This document shows, one piece after another, positions 1 through 6,112 of a stretch of DNA of 12,095 bases. The position numbers and the translations under genes are program-made. Every line of letters starts with the position of its first letter. Position 1 is the stretch's first letter. The stretch covers positions 1-12,095 of the forward strand of contig JBOGDU010000121.1 of assembly GCA_050743145.1 (NCBI GenBank), given 5' to 3'. Source of the stretch: DASRTE01 sp050743145. GTDB taxonomy: Bacteria; Actinomycetota; Actinomycetes; Jiangellales; Jiangellaceae. Under the pieces are notes generated by a model. That model searched no databases. It saw only the letters and a list, made by a program, of their open reading frames with translations, and was not told the DNA's origin.

Positions 1-287
1 CCGGGGAACCACCGCGTTCCGGGCATGACCCGCTCGCCGAGCACCCGCTCGGGCCGGTCGTGGAACGTCACGTCGAAGAACGCTGCGACGGCGTCCCAGA
101 AGGCCTCGGGCTCGGCCACCGACCAGGTCCACAGCGCGTCGTATCCGGCCAGGTCGAGGTCTCGCTCAGCACGCAGCCAGCGGCGGAAAGCGGCCATCTG
201 GCTCCGTTCCACCGCTTCCGGGTGCGGACGCCACAGCACCTCCGGTGCGTCCTCCGGCGCGGCGGAAGGGTGATCACGCCCCTGCAC
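1..287 (-). CDS. Acetoacetate-CoA ligase (acetoacetyl-CoA synthetase), N-terminal part, cut by window edge
   Basis: This is the first 95 or so residues of an enzyme of the acyl-CoA synthetase superfamily that activates acetoacetate with ATP and CoA in the cytoplasm; the rest lies to the left of the window. The translation contains an LWRPHPEAVERSQM segment, then YDALWTWSVAEPEAFWDAV and an FFDV stretch, and ends in MPGTRWFPG. This is the usual N-terminal order of the AacS family, before the AMP-binding domain. I chose the GTG at 285-287 because a GGAG (294-297 on the opposite strand) sits 6 nt upstream; the overlapping ATG frame closes after ten codons. The gene follows the TIGR03089 gene on the same strand after 94 bp, and is probably metabolically unrelated to the envelope genes to the right. 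Propionyl- or acetyl-CoA synthetase is the alternative, but the WSV...PEAFW and MPGxRWFPG signatures favour acetoacetate. Confidence 0.82.
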   Translation of the reverse strand, partial: MQGRDHPSAAPEDAPEVLWRPHPEAVERSQMAAFRRWLRAERDLDLAGYDALWTWSVAEPEAFWDAVAAFFDVTFHDRPERVLGERVMPGTRWFP

Positions 288-312
288 GAGACGCTCCAGT
301 GGCCATGGGCAC

Positions 313-318
313 ACGCTA
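313..318 (-). promoter_or_regulatory. Candidate -10 element for the acetoacetate-CoA ligase gene
   Basis: On the minus strand TAGCGT fits the actinobacterial TANNNT -10 pattern. It would place a start about 18-20 nt before the GTG start at 287, with the GGAG ribosome binding site inside the leader. There is no convincing -35 box; TGGTCC with an 18-bp spacer is the best available. The call rests on position and pattern only. Confidence 0.3.
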
Positions 319-381
319 GCCGGGCGTGGTCGTGCTGGACCATGGCGGCGGCGTCGGCATGCGCGGCACGTGGGCGCCTGG

Positions 382-1116
382 TCAGGGGTCGGCTGCTCGG
401 GCGCGTTCCGCGGCAAGCCGTGTTGCGCGGCCCGCGCGGATCTCGTTGCGGACGAGGACCGCCGATCCGCCGACCACGAGTGGCACCACCAAGGCGTCGA
501 GCAATGCAGTCCGTAGGTCGTCGGTGGCCACCAGCAGCCGCGCACCGGAGTCGGCGCCCAGTTGCGCCGCCCGCGCTTCGGCCTGTCCTACCAGCCCGGC
601 GTGCGTGGTCGCGAGGCCGTGGAGTTGGACCGCAGGTTCGACCGGGTCGGTGGGTTCGTATGCCACGAACCGGTCGGGGTAGGACGGCACCTCCACGGCG
701 TAGTCCAGCACGCCCGCAGGCAGCGGTTCGGTGAAGCGTGCACCCATTGGCCGCAGCGACAGCCCAAGCGTTTCGCGCGCGCGGGGCGCGGCGTCCAGTG
801 CCTCCGGCCCGACGACAGCCACTTCGGTGCCGTCGACGTCGTCGAGGACGGCGCATGCGGCCACCGCCCAGCAAGCGCTTGCCAGGACCAGCGACTGCCA
901 ATGGGCAGGCACGAGAAGCGCCACCCGGTCGCCCGGTTCGACCTCCAGCCCGTCACGGAGCAGTCCTGCCGTCTTGGCCACCCAGTTGTCGAAGGTGGCC
1001 ACCGACAGCTCGACGCGTTCACCCGTGGCGTCGTCGTAGTACGTGAGAAACGGTCGCGCACCGTCGCGCTCGAGCGCGGACCGCAGCAGCTCGGCTGGCG
1101 TCGTGCCGGGGATCAT
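382..1116 (-). CDS. TIGR03089 family protein (short AMP-binding-like protein)
   Basis: This 244-residue protein begins MIPGTTPAELLRSALERDG and contains a TYYDDATGERVELS stretch. These resemble the N-terminal subdomain of acyl-CoA synthetases (substrate and membrane side). The protein ends before the ATP-binding P-loop and C-terminal lid that a real ligase needs. That truncated form, near 240 residues, is the normal state of the TIGR03089 family in actinobacteria, so I do not read it as a pseudogene. Its biochemical role is unknown. Family members often sit beside envelope-polysaccharide and NDP-sugar genes, as here, where an NDP-sugar pyrophosphorylase is divergent. The ATG at 1114-1116 is preceded by a very purine-rich GGAGGAGGAGG ribosome binding site. 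Part of that site lies inside the left arm of the 19-bp inverted repeat, so the repeat and translation of this gene could interact. Identity of the family is fairly sure; function is not. Confidence 0.85.
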   Translation of the reverse strand: MIPGTTPAELLRSALERDGARPFLTYYDDATGERVELSVATFDNWVAKTAGLLRDGLEVEPGDRVALLVPAHWQSLVLASACWAVAACAVLDDVDGTEVAVVGPEALDAAPRARETLGLSLRPMGARFTEPLPAGVLDYAVEVPSYPDRFVAYEPTDPVEPAVQLHGLATTHAGLVGQAEARAAQLGADSGARLLVATDDLRTALLDALVVPLVVGGSAVLVRNEIRAGRATRLAAERARAADP

Positions 1117-1128
1117 GCGACCTCCTCC

Positions 1129-1200
1129 TCCTCGACTTGTGGCGGGTTGTGCACGTCTCCCGGGCCGATGAGGGGTGTCTGACCCGCCACAAGTCGAGGA
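1129..1200. repeat. Perfect 19-bp inverted repeat in the divergent promoter region
   Basis: The left arm (1129-1147) reads TCCTCGACTTGTGGCGGGT and the right arm (1182-1200) is its exact reverse complement, with a 34-nt spacer that contains CCCGGG at 1159-1164. The arms lie between the divergent TIGR03089 and NDP-sugar pyrophosphorylase genes. As a result both leaders carry the same 19 bases, reading ACCCGCCACAAGTCGAGGA towards each gene. Arm centres are 53 bp apart, close to five helical turns. It could be two copies of an operator or activator site serving both promoters, or an RNA hairpin. There is no trailing T-tract, so a terminator is unlikely. Confidence 0.9.
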
Positions 1201-1253
1201 TGGGGGATGGATGGGGCAGATGGGCCTCGGCCGTGTCGCTGAACGTGCTCATC

Positions 1254-1259
1254 TACGCT
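1254..1259 (+). promoter_or_regulatory. Candidate -10 element for the NDP-sugar pyrophosphorylase gene
   Basis: TACGCT fits TANNNT and lies 9 nt before the ATG at 1269. There is no Shine-Dalgarno sequence in the gap, so a leaderless transcript starting at or just before the ATG would be consistent. No clear -35 box is seen. The same hexamer recurs at 5984-5989 before the TagE-like gene. Confidence 0.3.
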
Positions 1260-1268
1260 CCTGCGAGC

Positions 1269-2288
1269 ATGGAGGCGATCCTTCTCGTCGGTGGGCTCGG
1301 CACGAGGCTGCGGCCGCTCACCGACGATCTGCCCAAACCGATGCTGCCGGTCGCGGGCGTGCCGCTGGTCGTCCACCAGATCGCCCGGGCACGGTCGGCG
1401 GGCGTGGACCATGTCGTGTTGGCGACGTCGTACCGCGCACGGGTGTTCACCGACCTGCTCGGCGACGGGTCATCGCTCGGCGTACGCGTCGACTACGCGG
1501 TGGAGGACGAGCCGCTCGGCACCGGTGGCGCGATCCGTAACGCCGCCGCCTATCTGGGACAGGATCCGGTCCTGGTCTTCAACGGCGATGTCATCGACGG
1601 CCACGACATCGCGGCCCAGGTCGGCCTCCACGTCGATCGCCGGGCCGACGCCACGCTGTATCTGACCACGGTGGACGACGCACGCGCATACGGATGCGTC
1701 CCTACCGACGGCGCCGGGCGAGTGACCGCCTTCCACGAGAAGATGCCCGAGCCGGTGAGCGACCAGATCAACGCCGGGTGCTACGTCCTGGAGAGGGCGG
1801 TCATCGACGACATCCCGGCCGGCCGGCCGGTCAGTGTCGAGCGGGAGACCTTCCCAGGGCTGCTCGCCGACGGCCACCTGGTGCAGGGTGTCGTGGACGG
1901 CGCCTACTGGCGCGATCTCGGCACGCCGGAGGCGTACATCCAGGGGTGCGCCGACGTCGTGCTCGGTCTGGTCGACGCGCCGGCCCGGCCGGGTCCGGCC
2001 GGTGAGTCCCTGGTGCTGGATGGCGCCGACGTGTCGGCGTCCGCAGTGCTGCGTGGGGGCACGTGCGTGGGCCCGGGCTGCGTCGTCGGCGACGCGGCCC
2101 GCGTCGATGGGTCGGTGCTGCTCGACGGCGCCAGCGTGGAGAGCGGAGCTGTCGTGCGCGCGAGCGCGGTCGGGCGCGGTGCACGCGTCGGGGCCGGCGC
2201 AGTCCTGGACGGTGTCATCGTCGCCGACGGCGTGCAGGTGCCGGCGCACGCGCGACCTGCCGCCGGCTCCCGCCTCACAGCCCGGTGA
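1269..2288 (+). CDS. NDP-sugar synthase (sugar-1-phosphate nucleotidylyltransferase with beta-helix tail)
   Basis: This 339-residue cytoplasmic enzyme is predicted to make an NDP-sugar and pyrophosphate from NTP and a sugar 1-phosphate. The N-terminal Rossmann-like domain (about 1-240) has the nucleotide-binding loop GGLGTRLRPLT at 8-18, the KPMLP signature at 23-27, EDEPLGTGGAIRNA at 79-92, and the metal-binding NGD at 105-107. From about residue 255 the sequence becomes short hexapeptide-like repeats rich in V, G and A, a left-handed beta-helix tail as in actinobacterial ManC/RmlA-like proteins. The exact NTP and sugar (GDP-mannose, dTDP-glucose or another) cannot be read from the motifs. 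The frame is open further upstream, but the ATG at 1269 places MEAILLVGG exactly at the first beta strand of the fold, so I use it despite the lack of a ribosome binding site. The TGA stop (2286-2288) directly abuts the stop of the convergent gene. Confidence 0.9.
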   Translation: MEAILLVGGLGTRLRPLTDDLPKPMLPVAGVPLVVHQIARARSAGVDHVVLATSYRARVFTDLLGDGSSLGVRVDYAVEDEPLGTGGAIRNAAAYLGQDPVLVFNGDVIDGHDIAAQVGLHVDRRADATLYLTTVDDARAYGCVPTDGAGRVTAFHEKMPEPVSDQINAGCYVLERAVIDDIPAGRPVSVERETFPGLLADGHLVQGVVDGAYWRDLGTPEAYIQGCADVVLGLVDAPARPGPAGESLVLDGADVSASAVLRGGTCVGPGCVVGDAARVDGSVLLDGASVESGAVVRASAVGRGARVGAGAVLDGVIVADGVQVPAHARPAAGSRLTAR

Positions 2289-3026
2289 TCACGACGATCG
2301 TGCGGGCGCGGCGCGCGTGCCGTCAGTGAGGTTCGCGATGTGCTCGTTGGCCCGGGCAAGGTCGGCGGGGAAGTCGACCTCGACCACGAACAGGTCAGAG
2401 ACGTCGAGGGGCAGGAACCGAACGCCGTCGCGCTCTATCGCGAGCTCGACTCCGCGCTCGAAGTAGTCGTCGTCGGAGACTTCGGCCAGCCGGGCGATCA
2501 GAGCGTTCTTGTCGGCGCTCGACACGAAGTTGATCCCGACGGCCTCGCCGAGAGCTCCGGTGACGGTCTTCGACAGCTCGTCGACGTGGCCGTCCGCGTC
2601 GAGGGTGTACTTGACCTCCTCGTCGCCGACCCCCGCAGTGTCGACGCAGACCAACGATGTGTCCGCGTCGATGTGATCGCGCACCCGGTCGAGCACCGAC
2701 CGATCGAACACGACGTCGCCGTTCATCCAGAGGACGCCGCCGTCCGGCGAGGCGCGCAGTGCCTTGAGCAGGCTCTTCGAGGTGTTGGTCTGGTCGAAGA
2801 GCTCGTTGTAGACGAAGGCCGCCTCCGGGAAGGCCTCGAGGATGACCTCCAGCTTGAACCCGACCACGACCATGATCCGAGCGTCCTCGCCGTAGCAGGC
2901 ACGGATGTTGTCGAACTGCTGCGCCATGATGCTGCGGCCGTCGCGTAGCGGAGTCAGCGCCTTCGGAAAGGGTCGACCCAGCCGCGTCCCCATGCCGGCA
3001 GCGAGGATCACGACTTGAGTGGACAC
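2289..3026 (-). CDS. LicC-like nucleotidyltransferase (COG1213, phosphocholine/sugar-phosphate cytidylyltransferase family)
   Basis: This 245-residue single-domain NTP transferase has the loop LAAGMGTRLGRPFPKAL at 8-24, a substrate-side NELFDQTNTSKSLLKAL at 74-90, the metal-binding NGDVVF at 102-107, and a late EVDFPADL at 216-223 resembling the second metal site of LicC-type enzymes. It lacks a beta-helix tail, unlike the synthase it faces. Relatives make CDP-choline, CDP-alcohols or other NDP-activated headgroups. With a glycerophosphotransferase-like protein next door and a CDP-alcohol phosphatidyltransferase downstream, activation of an alcohol phosphate with CTP is a reasonable inference, but the substrate is unknown. 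The start is GTG at 3024-3026, seven nt after a GGAGG; an in-frame ATG at 3045-3047 lies upstream of that site and is less likely. The C-terminal tail after residue 232 is short and non-conserved-looking. Confidence 0.87.
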   Translation of the reverse strand: MSTQVVILAAGMGTRLGRPFPKALTPLRDGRSIMAQQFDNIRACYGEDARIMVVVGFKLEVILEAFPEAAFVYNELFDQTNTSKSLLKALRASPDGGVLWMNGDVVFDRSVLDRVRDHIDADTSLVCVDTAGVGDEEVKYTLDADGHVDELSKTVTGALGEAVGINFVSSADKNALIARLAEVSDDDYFERGVELAIERDGVRFLPLDVSDLFVVEVDFPADLARANEHIANLTDGTRAAPARSS

Positions 3027-3070
3027 GGCGTGGCCTCCGGAGAACATCCGCTGCTGACCACACCGACCGT

Positions 3071-3076
3071 ACTATG
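3071..3076 (-). promoter_or_regulatory. Candidate -10 element for the LicC-like gene
   Basis: CATAGT on the minus strand matches four of six TATAAT positions, including A2 and T6. It lies 44 nt before the GTG start at 3026. It is in the 193-bp divergent gap (3027-3219). No clear -35 box is visible. Confidence 0.27.
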
Positions 3077-3122
3077 GGCGGCGGACCCGTTCCGGCCGAG
3101 CCCCTGACATCGACACGAGTCC

Positions 3123-3160
3123 CGTGCGCTGGTGTCGCGAAGGGTCTGGGCCAGCGCACG
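3123..3160. repeat. 10-bp inverted repeat (hairpin) in the leader of the glycerophosphotransferase-like gene
   Basis: CGTGCGCTGG at 3123-3132 is the exact reverse complement of CCAGCGCACG at 3151-3160, with an 18-nt loop. It ends 59 nt before the chosen GTG start at 3220. There is no T-tract after it. It could be a regulator site or a leader RNA structure; in GC-rich DNA a 10-bp repeat can also be chance. Confidence 0.6.
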
Positions 3161-3219
3161 CGCCATGCGGGCCGTCCCTGCGACGGACGCTGTTGGCCAG
3201 AGTCGAGGGTGGGAGCTCG

Positions 3220-5022
3220 GTGCTGCACACGTTCACAACTCTTGCCGAGGCATGGGCCAATCATCGGTGGAAACGGCTGGTCTTCGTCGCTTCGCCGGCG
3301 TCGTTGCCGGTGGCCTTCGCCGCACTCGTGGCCGAGGCCGGCTGGCTGCTGGTGGGGGCCGTGGCTGTCGGCGCGGTCGTCGACGGACTGCTCCGCCTGG
3401 CGCCCATCGGCCCGGGGCGGCTGCTCCGGGTACTCCTCGACCGCTCCGCACAGGTGAGCACCGTGCGGATCGCGTTGGTGGCGGCCGCCTTCTTCACCCT
3501 CGCCGACATGTGGACGGCTGCAGTGGTCACCGGCGTCGGTCTTGTCGTCTCGCCGCTGTGCCGGGTGATGTCAGGGTGGCGGAAGGAGTACGCGACTCGT
3601 GCCGGCTGGGGAGTTGCCGGGGAGTCCACCGACCAGGGCATCGTGGGATGGGCGGCTCGCGTCGGTGGTGCCGCTCGATACACCCGCGGGCTCACGGTGA
3701 CCGAGCTCGCTGTGCTGGCCGGACTCGTCCTCGCGTTGGCCGGAGTGTCACAAGGGTGGGTCGTTGCGGTCGCGGCCGGCGCATGGTTGCCCAGCCTGGA
3801 GCTGGCCGCCATGGCGGTGTGGTTCTGGGCCTACTCGGCGGGCCACCGGGAACCTGCCGTACTTCATGACGCGCCGCTGACACGTGTCGCCGTCTACTTC
3901 GCCGAGCCGGCGTCGCGCGCGTACCAGCTTCAGCAATGGCTCCCGGTCCTGGCCGACCTCCATCGTGATCTCGGGACTCTGCTGGTTTTCCGGAACCGGG
4001 GAGCATTCGAATTGTTCGGTCGGCTCACCGATCTCCCGCGGTACATCGCGCCGTCGCTGGACGATCTGACCCGCATGTATGCGGCCGGCGACCACGCCGT
4101 CGTGCTCTACGTCAACAACGGCTGGCGCAACTTCCAGTCGCTCGCGTGGCCGAGGACTCTCCACGTCCACATCAACCATGGCGAGAGCGACAAGACATCG
4201 CTGGTGACCCACCAGTCGCGTGCCTACGACCGAGTGTTCGTCGCCGGATCAGCAGCCGTCCGGCGCATGAACGCCGGTCTGCTGGAGGTCGACAGGTCGT
4301 CAGTCGTCGTCGTCGGTCGTCCGCAACTCGACTACGTCGATGCCAGTGACCTGGCCAACCGGGACGACCGGCCGGTTCTCGCCTATGCGCCGACCTGGGA
4401 AGGGGAGAACGACGCCAACAACTTCAGCTCGATCGACATCGGCGGCCCCGACATCGTTCGTTCGCTGCTGGCCGTCCCGGGCGCGACTGTGCACTACAAG
4501 CCGCATCCGCGCACGCCCGGAAGTCCCGACCGGACGATGCGCAACGCACACGAGGCGATCTGCCGCGTGCTGGCCGAGGCAGCCGCCGAGAGTCCCGAGG
4601 CGCGACACGGGGTGTGGGGCGGAGACATCTTGCCGCTGCTCGTCCGTGCGGACGTGCTGGTCGCCGACGTGTCATCGGTCGCCGTCGATCACCTGTACCT
4701 GAGGCCGGATGCCGGCTTGGTCCTCATGGACCGTAGCGGTGACGGTGGCAAGATCAAGGCAGCGGAGGTACCCGTTGCGCGCGCAGCCACCGTGATGCGG
4801 GCTGATCGTCTCGACGGGCTGTCGGCCGCGGTGGCAGGCCTGCTCGCCGCGAACGACACAGCCGCCCGAGTCGAGGTACGCCGTGAGTACTTCGGTGACT
4901 ACACGGTCGGCGAGTCGACCCGGCGGTTCCAGACGCTCATCCGCGACCTGGTGACCCGGCGCGACGGCATGATGGCGCCGGACCGGGTCGCTACGGCCGT
5001 CGACGTGGAGGCGTCCTCGTAG
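3220..5022 (+). CDS. Membrane-anchored CDP-glycerol glycerophosphotransferase-like protein
   Basis: This 600-residue protein has two parts. Residues about 20-60, 82-115 and 158-207 are long hydrophobic blocks, suggesting several membrane helices. Residues about 230-580 look like the CDP-glycerol glycerophosphotransferase domain (TagB/TagF type, PF04464): HINHGESDK at 317-325 occupies the place of the family's HGT/HG..K motif, then YAPTWEGEND, then KPHPRT near 427-432, and DVLVADVSSVAVDH at 478-491, equivalent to the D..SS...D motif that binds the phosphoglycerol donor. The likely role is adding glycerol-phosphate or another polyol-phosphate from a CDP donor to a lipid-linked acceptor at the inner membrane face. 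I start at GTG 3220-3222, 4 nt after GGGAG; the frame stays open to 3124, so a longer N-terminus is possible. The gene ends 22 bp from the convergent methyltransferase stop, with no obvious terminator. Confidence 0.85.
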   Translation: MLHTFTTLAEAWANHRWKRLVFVASPASLPVAFAALVAEAGWLLVGAVAVGAVVDGLLRLAPIGPGRLLRVLLDRSAQVSTVRIALVAAAFFTLADMWTAAVVTGVGLVVSPLCRVMSGWRKEYATRAGWGVAGESTDQGIVGWAARVGGAARYTRGLTVTELAVLAGLVLALAGVSQGWVVAVAAGAWLPSLELAAMAVWFWAYSAGHREPAVLHDAPLTRVAVYFAEPASRAYQLQQWLPVLADLHRDLGTLLVFRNRGAFELFGRLTDLPRYIAPSLDDLTRMYAAGDHAVVLYVNNGWRNFQSLAWPRTLHVHINHGESDKTSLVTHQSRAYDRVFVAGSAAVRRMNAGLLEVDRSSVVVVGRPQLDYVDASDLANRDDRPVLAYAPTWEGENDANNFSSIDIGGPDIVRSLLAVPGATVHYKPHPRTPGSPDRTMRNAHEAICRVLAEAAAESPEARHGVWGGDILPLLVRADVLVADVSSVAVDHLYLRPDAGLVLMDRSGDGGKIKAAEVPVARAATVMRADRLDGLSAAVAGLLAANDTAARVEVRREYFGDYTVGESTRRFQTLIRDLVTRRDGMMAPDRVATAVDVEASS

Positions 5023-5044
5023 CACCGGGCGCCGATGGACTCGG

Positions 5045-5920
5045 TCAGGGCTTCACGGCGATCCGACCGGACCCCGCCCGTACCAGCAGCAGCCTTTCGT
5101 CCGTCCTTCGCAGGAACTCCTCGGTGGCGTCACGCGATCCCTGCCACCACCCGTAGTCGTCGATGATCAGCACGCCGCCTGAAACCAGGCGGCCGTAAAG
5201 GTGTTCGAGCTCGTGACGGGTCGACTCGTACCAGTCGGTGTCGAGGCGCAGCAACGAGATCTGCGCGGGAGCACGCTCCGGCACGGTGTCCTCGACCTTG
5301 CCCTGAACGTAGTGGATGCGTTCGGCCGGGTATGGCACTGTCTCGAAGCCGGCCCTGACGTCCTCGAGCGTCGCGTAGGCCCAGACGTTGGCCGACTTCT
5401 CGCTGGCCGCCAGCAGCTTCGCTGCGGAACGGCCGTCGAGCCTTCGATCCCTGGCGGTCGGCGGCGGCATGCCCTCGAACGTGTCGAACAGGTACAGGTC
5501 GCGGGAGTGGTCACCGGCCGCATCGAGCACCCTGGCCACCGCGTGCATGGAGCCTCCGCGCCAGACACCGCACTCGACGACATCACCTGGAATTGCATGA
5601 TCATGTATGTACTTTGTCGCCGAGATCAAGGCGTGCAACTTGTCGCTGCCGGTCATCGTGTAGGGCCGCACCGCGGTGATGATGGCTCGGAAGTCTTCGT
5701 CGAAGTCGTCAGGGAACGCACGCTTCGGTGCCGCACTGTGTGGTGTGGAGGGCGGGACTGCCTTCTGCAGCTCGGCCGCGACCGTATCGAGGCGTTTCGC
5801 CGTTCCGGCCAGCGTTGCTGAACGGCGGGGCTCGGTGTCGCCTGGCCGCGGAGTCCTGGTCAGGTGATACCCCGTGAGCCGGCTCAGCGACGTATTGATC
5901 GCCTTCTTCCAACTCACCAT
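5045..5920 (-). CDS. TylF/MycF family SAM-dependent O-methyltransferase
   Basis: This 291-residue class I methyltransferase belongs to the TylF/MycF (macrocin O-methyltransferase) family, which methylates hydroxyls of sugars or related groups using SAM and a divalent metal. Residues 1-70 are a variable basic, proline-rich extension. The SAM site GDVVECGVWRGGS is at 112-124, LYLFDTFEGMPPP at 142-154, LLRLDTDWYESTRHELEHL at 223-241, and LIIDDYGWWQG at 251-261. By analogy with MycF, the acidic residues of the last two motifs (D227/D229 and D254/D255) are expected to hold the metal. In an envelope-polymer locus it could methylate a sugar of the glycan, but this is inferred from neighbours. The ATG at 5918-5920 has no strong ribosome binding site. 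The gene is divergent from the TagE-like glycosyltransferase across 192 bp and convergent with the glycerophosphotransferase-like gene. Confidence 0.92.
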   Translation of the reverse strand: MVSWKKAINTSLSRLTGYHLTRTPRPGDTEPRRSATLAGTAKRLDTVAAELQKAVPPSTPHSAAPKRAFPDDFDEDFRAIITAVRPYTMTGSDKLHALISATKYIHDHAIPGDVVECGVWRGGSMHAVARVLDAAGDHSRDLYLFDTFEGMPPPTARDRRLDGRSAAKLLAASEKSANVWAYATLEDVRAGFETVPYPAERIHYVQGKVEDTVPERAPAQISLLRLDTDWYESTRHELEHLYGRLVSGGVLIIDDYGWWQGSRDATEEFLRRTDERLLLVRAGSGRIAVKP

Positions 5921-5983
5921 GCCGAAAATCCAACCACACCGGGATCGCTTGCAGCCATCGACGATTCACGCAGTTTCAACGGC

Positions 5984-5989
5984 TACGCT
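5984..5989 (+). promoter_or_regulatory. Candidate -10 element for the TagE-like glycosyltransferase gene
   Basis: TACGCT, identical to the hexamer at 1254-1259, lies 124 nt upstream of the chosen GTG start. It would give a leader of about 115 nt that contains the small hairpin at 6028-6046. There is no clear -35 box. Confidence 0.25.
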
Positions 5990-6027
5990 GCCCATGCGAG
6001 CCCTGCGGCGGCTGCCCGCTCGTCGCA

Positions 6028-6046
6028 CCGATCGAGGCACGATCGG
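6028..6046. repeat. 7-bp hairpin in the leader of the TagE-like gene
   Basis: CCGATCG (6028-6034) and CGATCGG (6040-6046) are perfect reverse complements around the 5-nt loop AGGCA. It lies 67 nt before the chosen start. There is no T-tract, so it is not a typical terminator. It is short enough that chance cannot be excluded. Confidence 0.5.
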
Positions 6047-6112
6047 GTTGGGCTGATCCTGTACACGGGTGCTTTCATGGGGCCTCATCCGAGATCGGAC
6101 AAGGGACAGATC

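Noticed and set aside
68..901. A long minus-strand reading frame of about 277 codons across the left end
   Set aside because: Its translation is arginine-rich low-complexity sequence, it spans both the AacS start and the TIGR03089 gene in another frame, and it shows no domain. It is a GC-rich shadow frame.
382..1116. TIGR03089 gene as a truncated acyl-CoA synthetase pseudogene
   Set aside because: The short form without an ATP-binding loop is the usual state of this family, and the frame is intact with a strong ribosome binding site.
1137..1268. Upstream extension of the NDP-sugar pyrophosphorylase reading frame
   Set aside because: The extra 44 residues run through the inverted repeat and have no similarity to the family, whose fold begins at MEAILLVGG.
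2286..2291. TGATCA formed by the two abutting stop codons of convergent genes
   Set aside because: The 6-bp palindrome follows automatically from TGA meeting TCA, and no terminator hairpin was found around it.
5023..5044. Possible bidirectional terminator in the 22-bp convergent gap
   Set aside because: There is no clear GC-rich stem followed by a T-tract on either strand.
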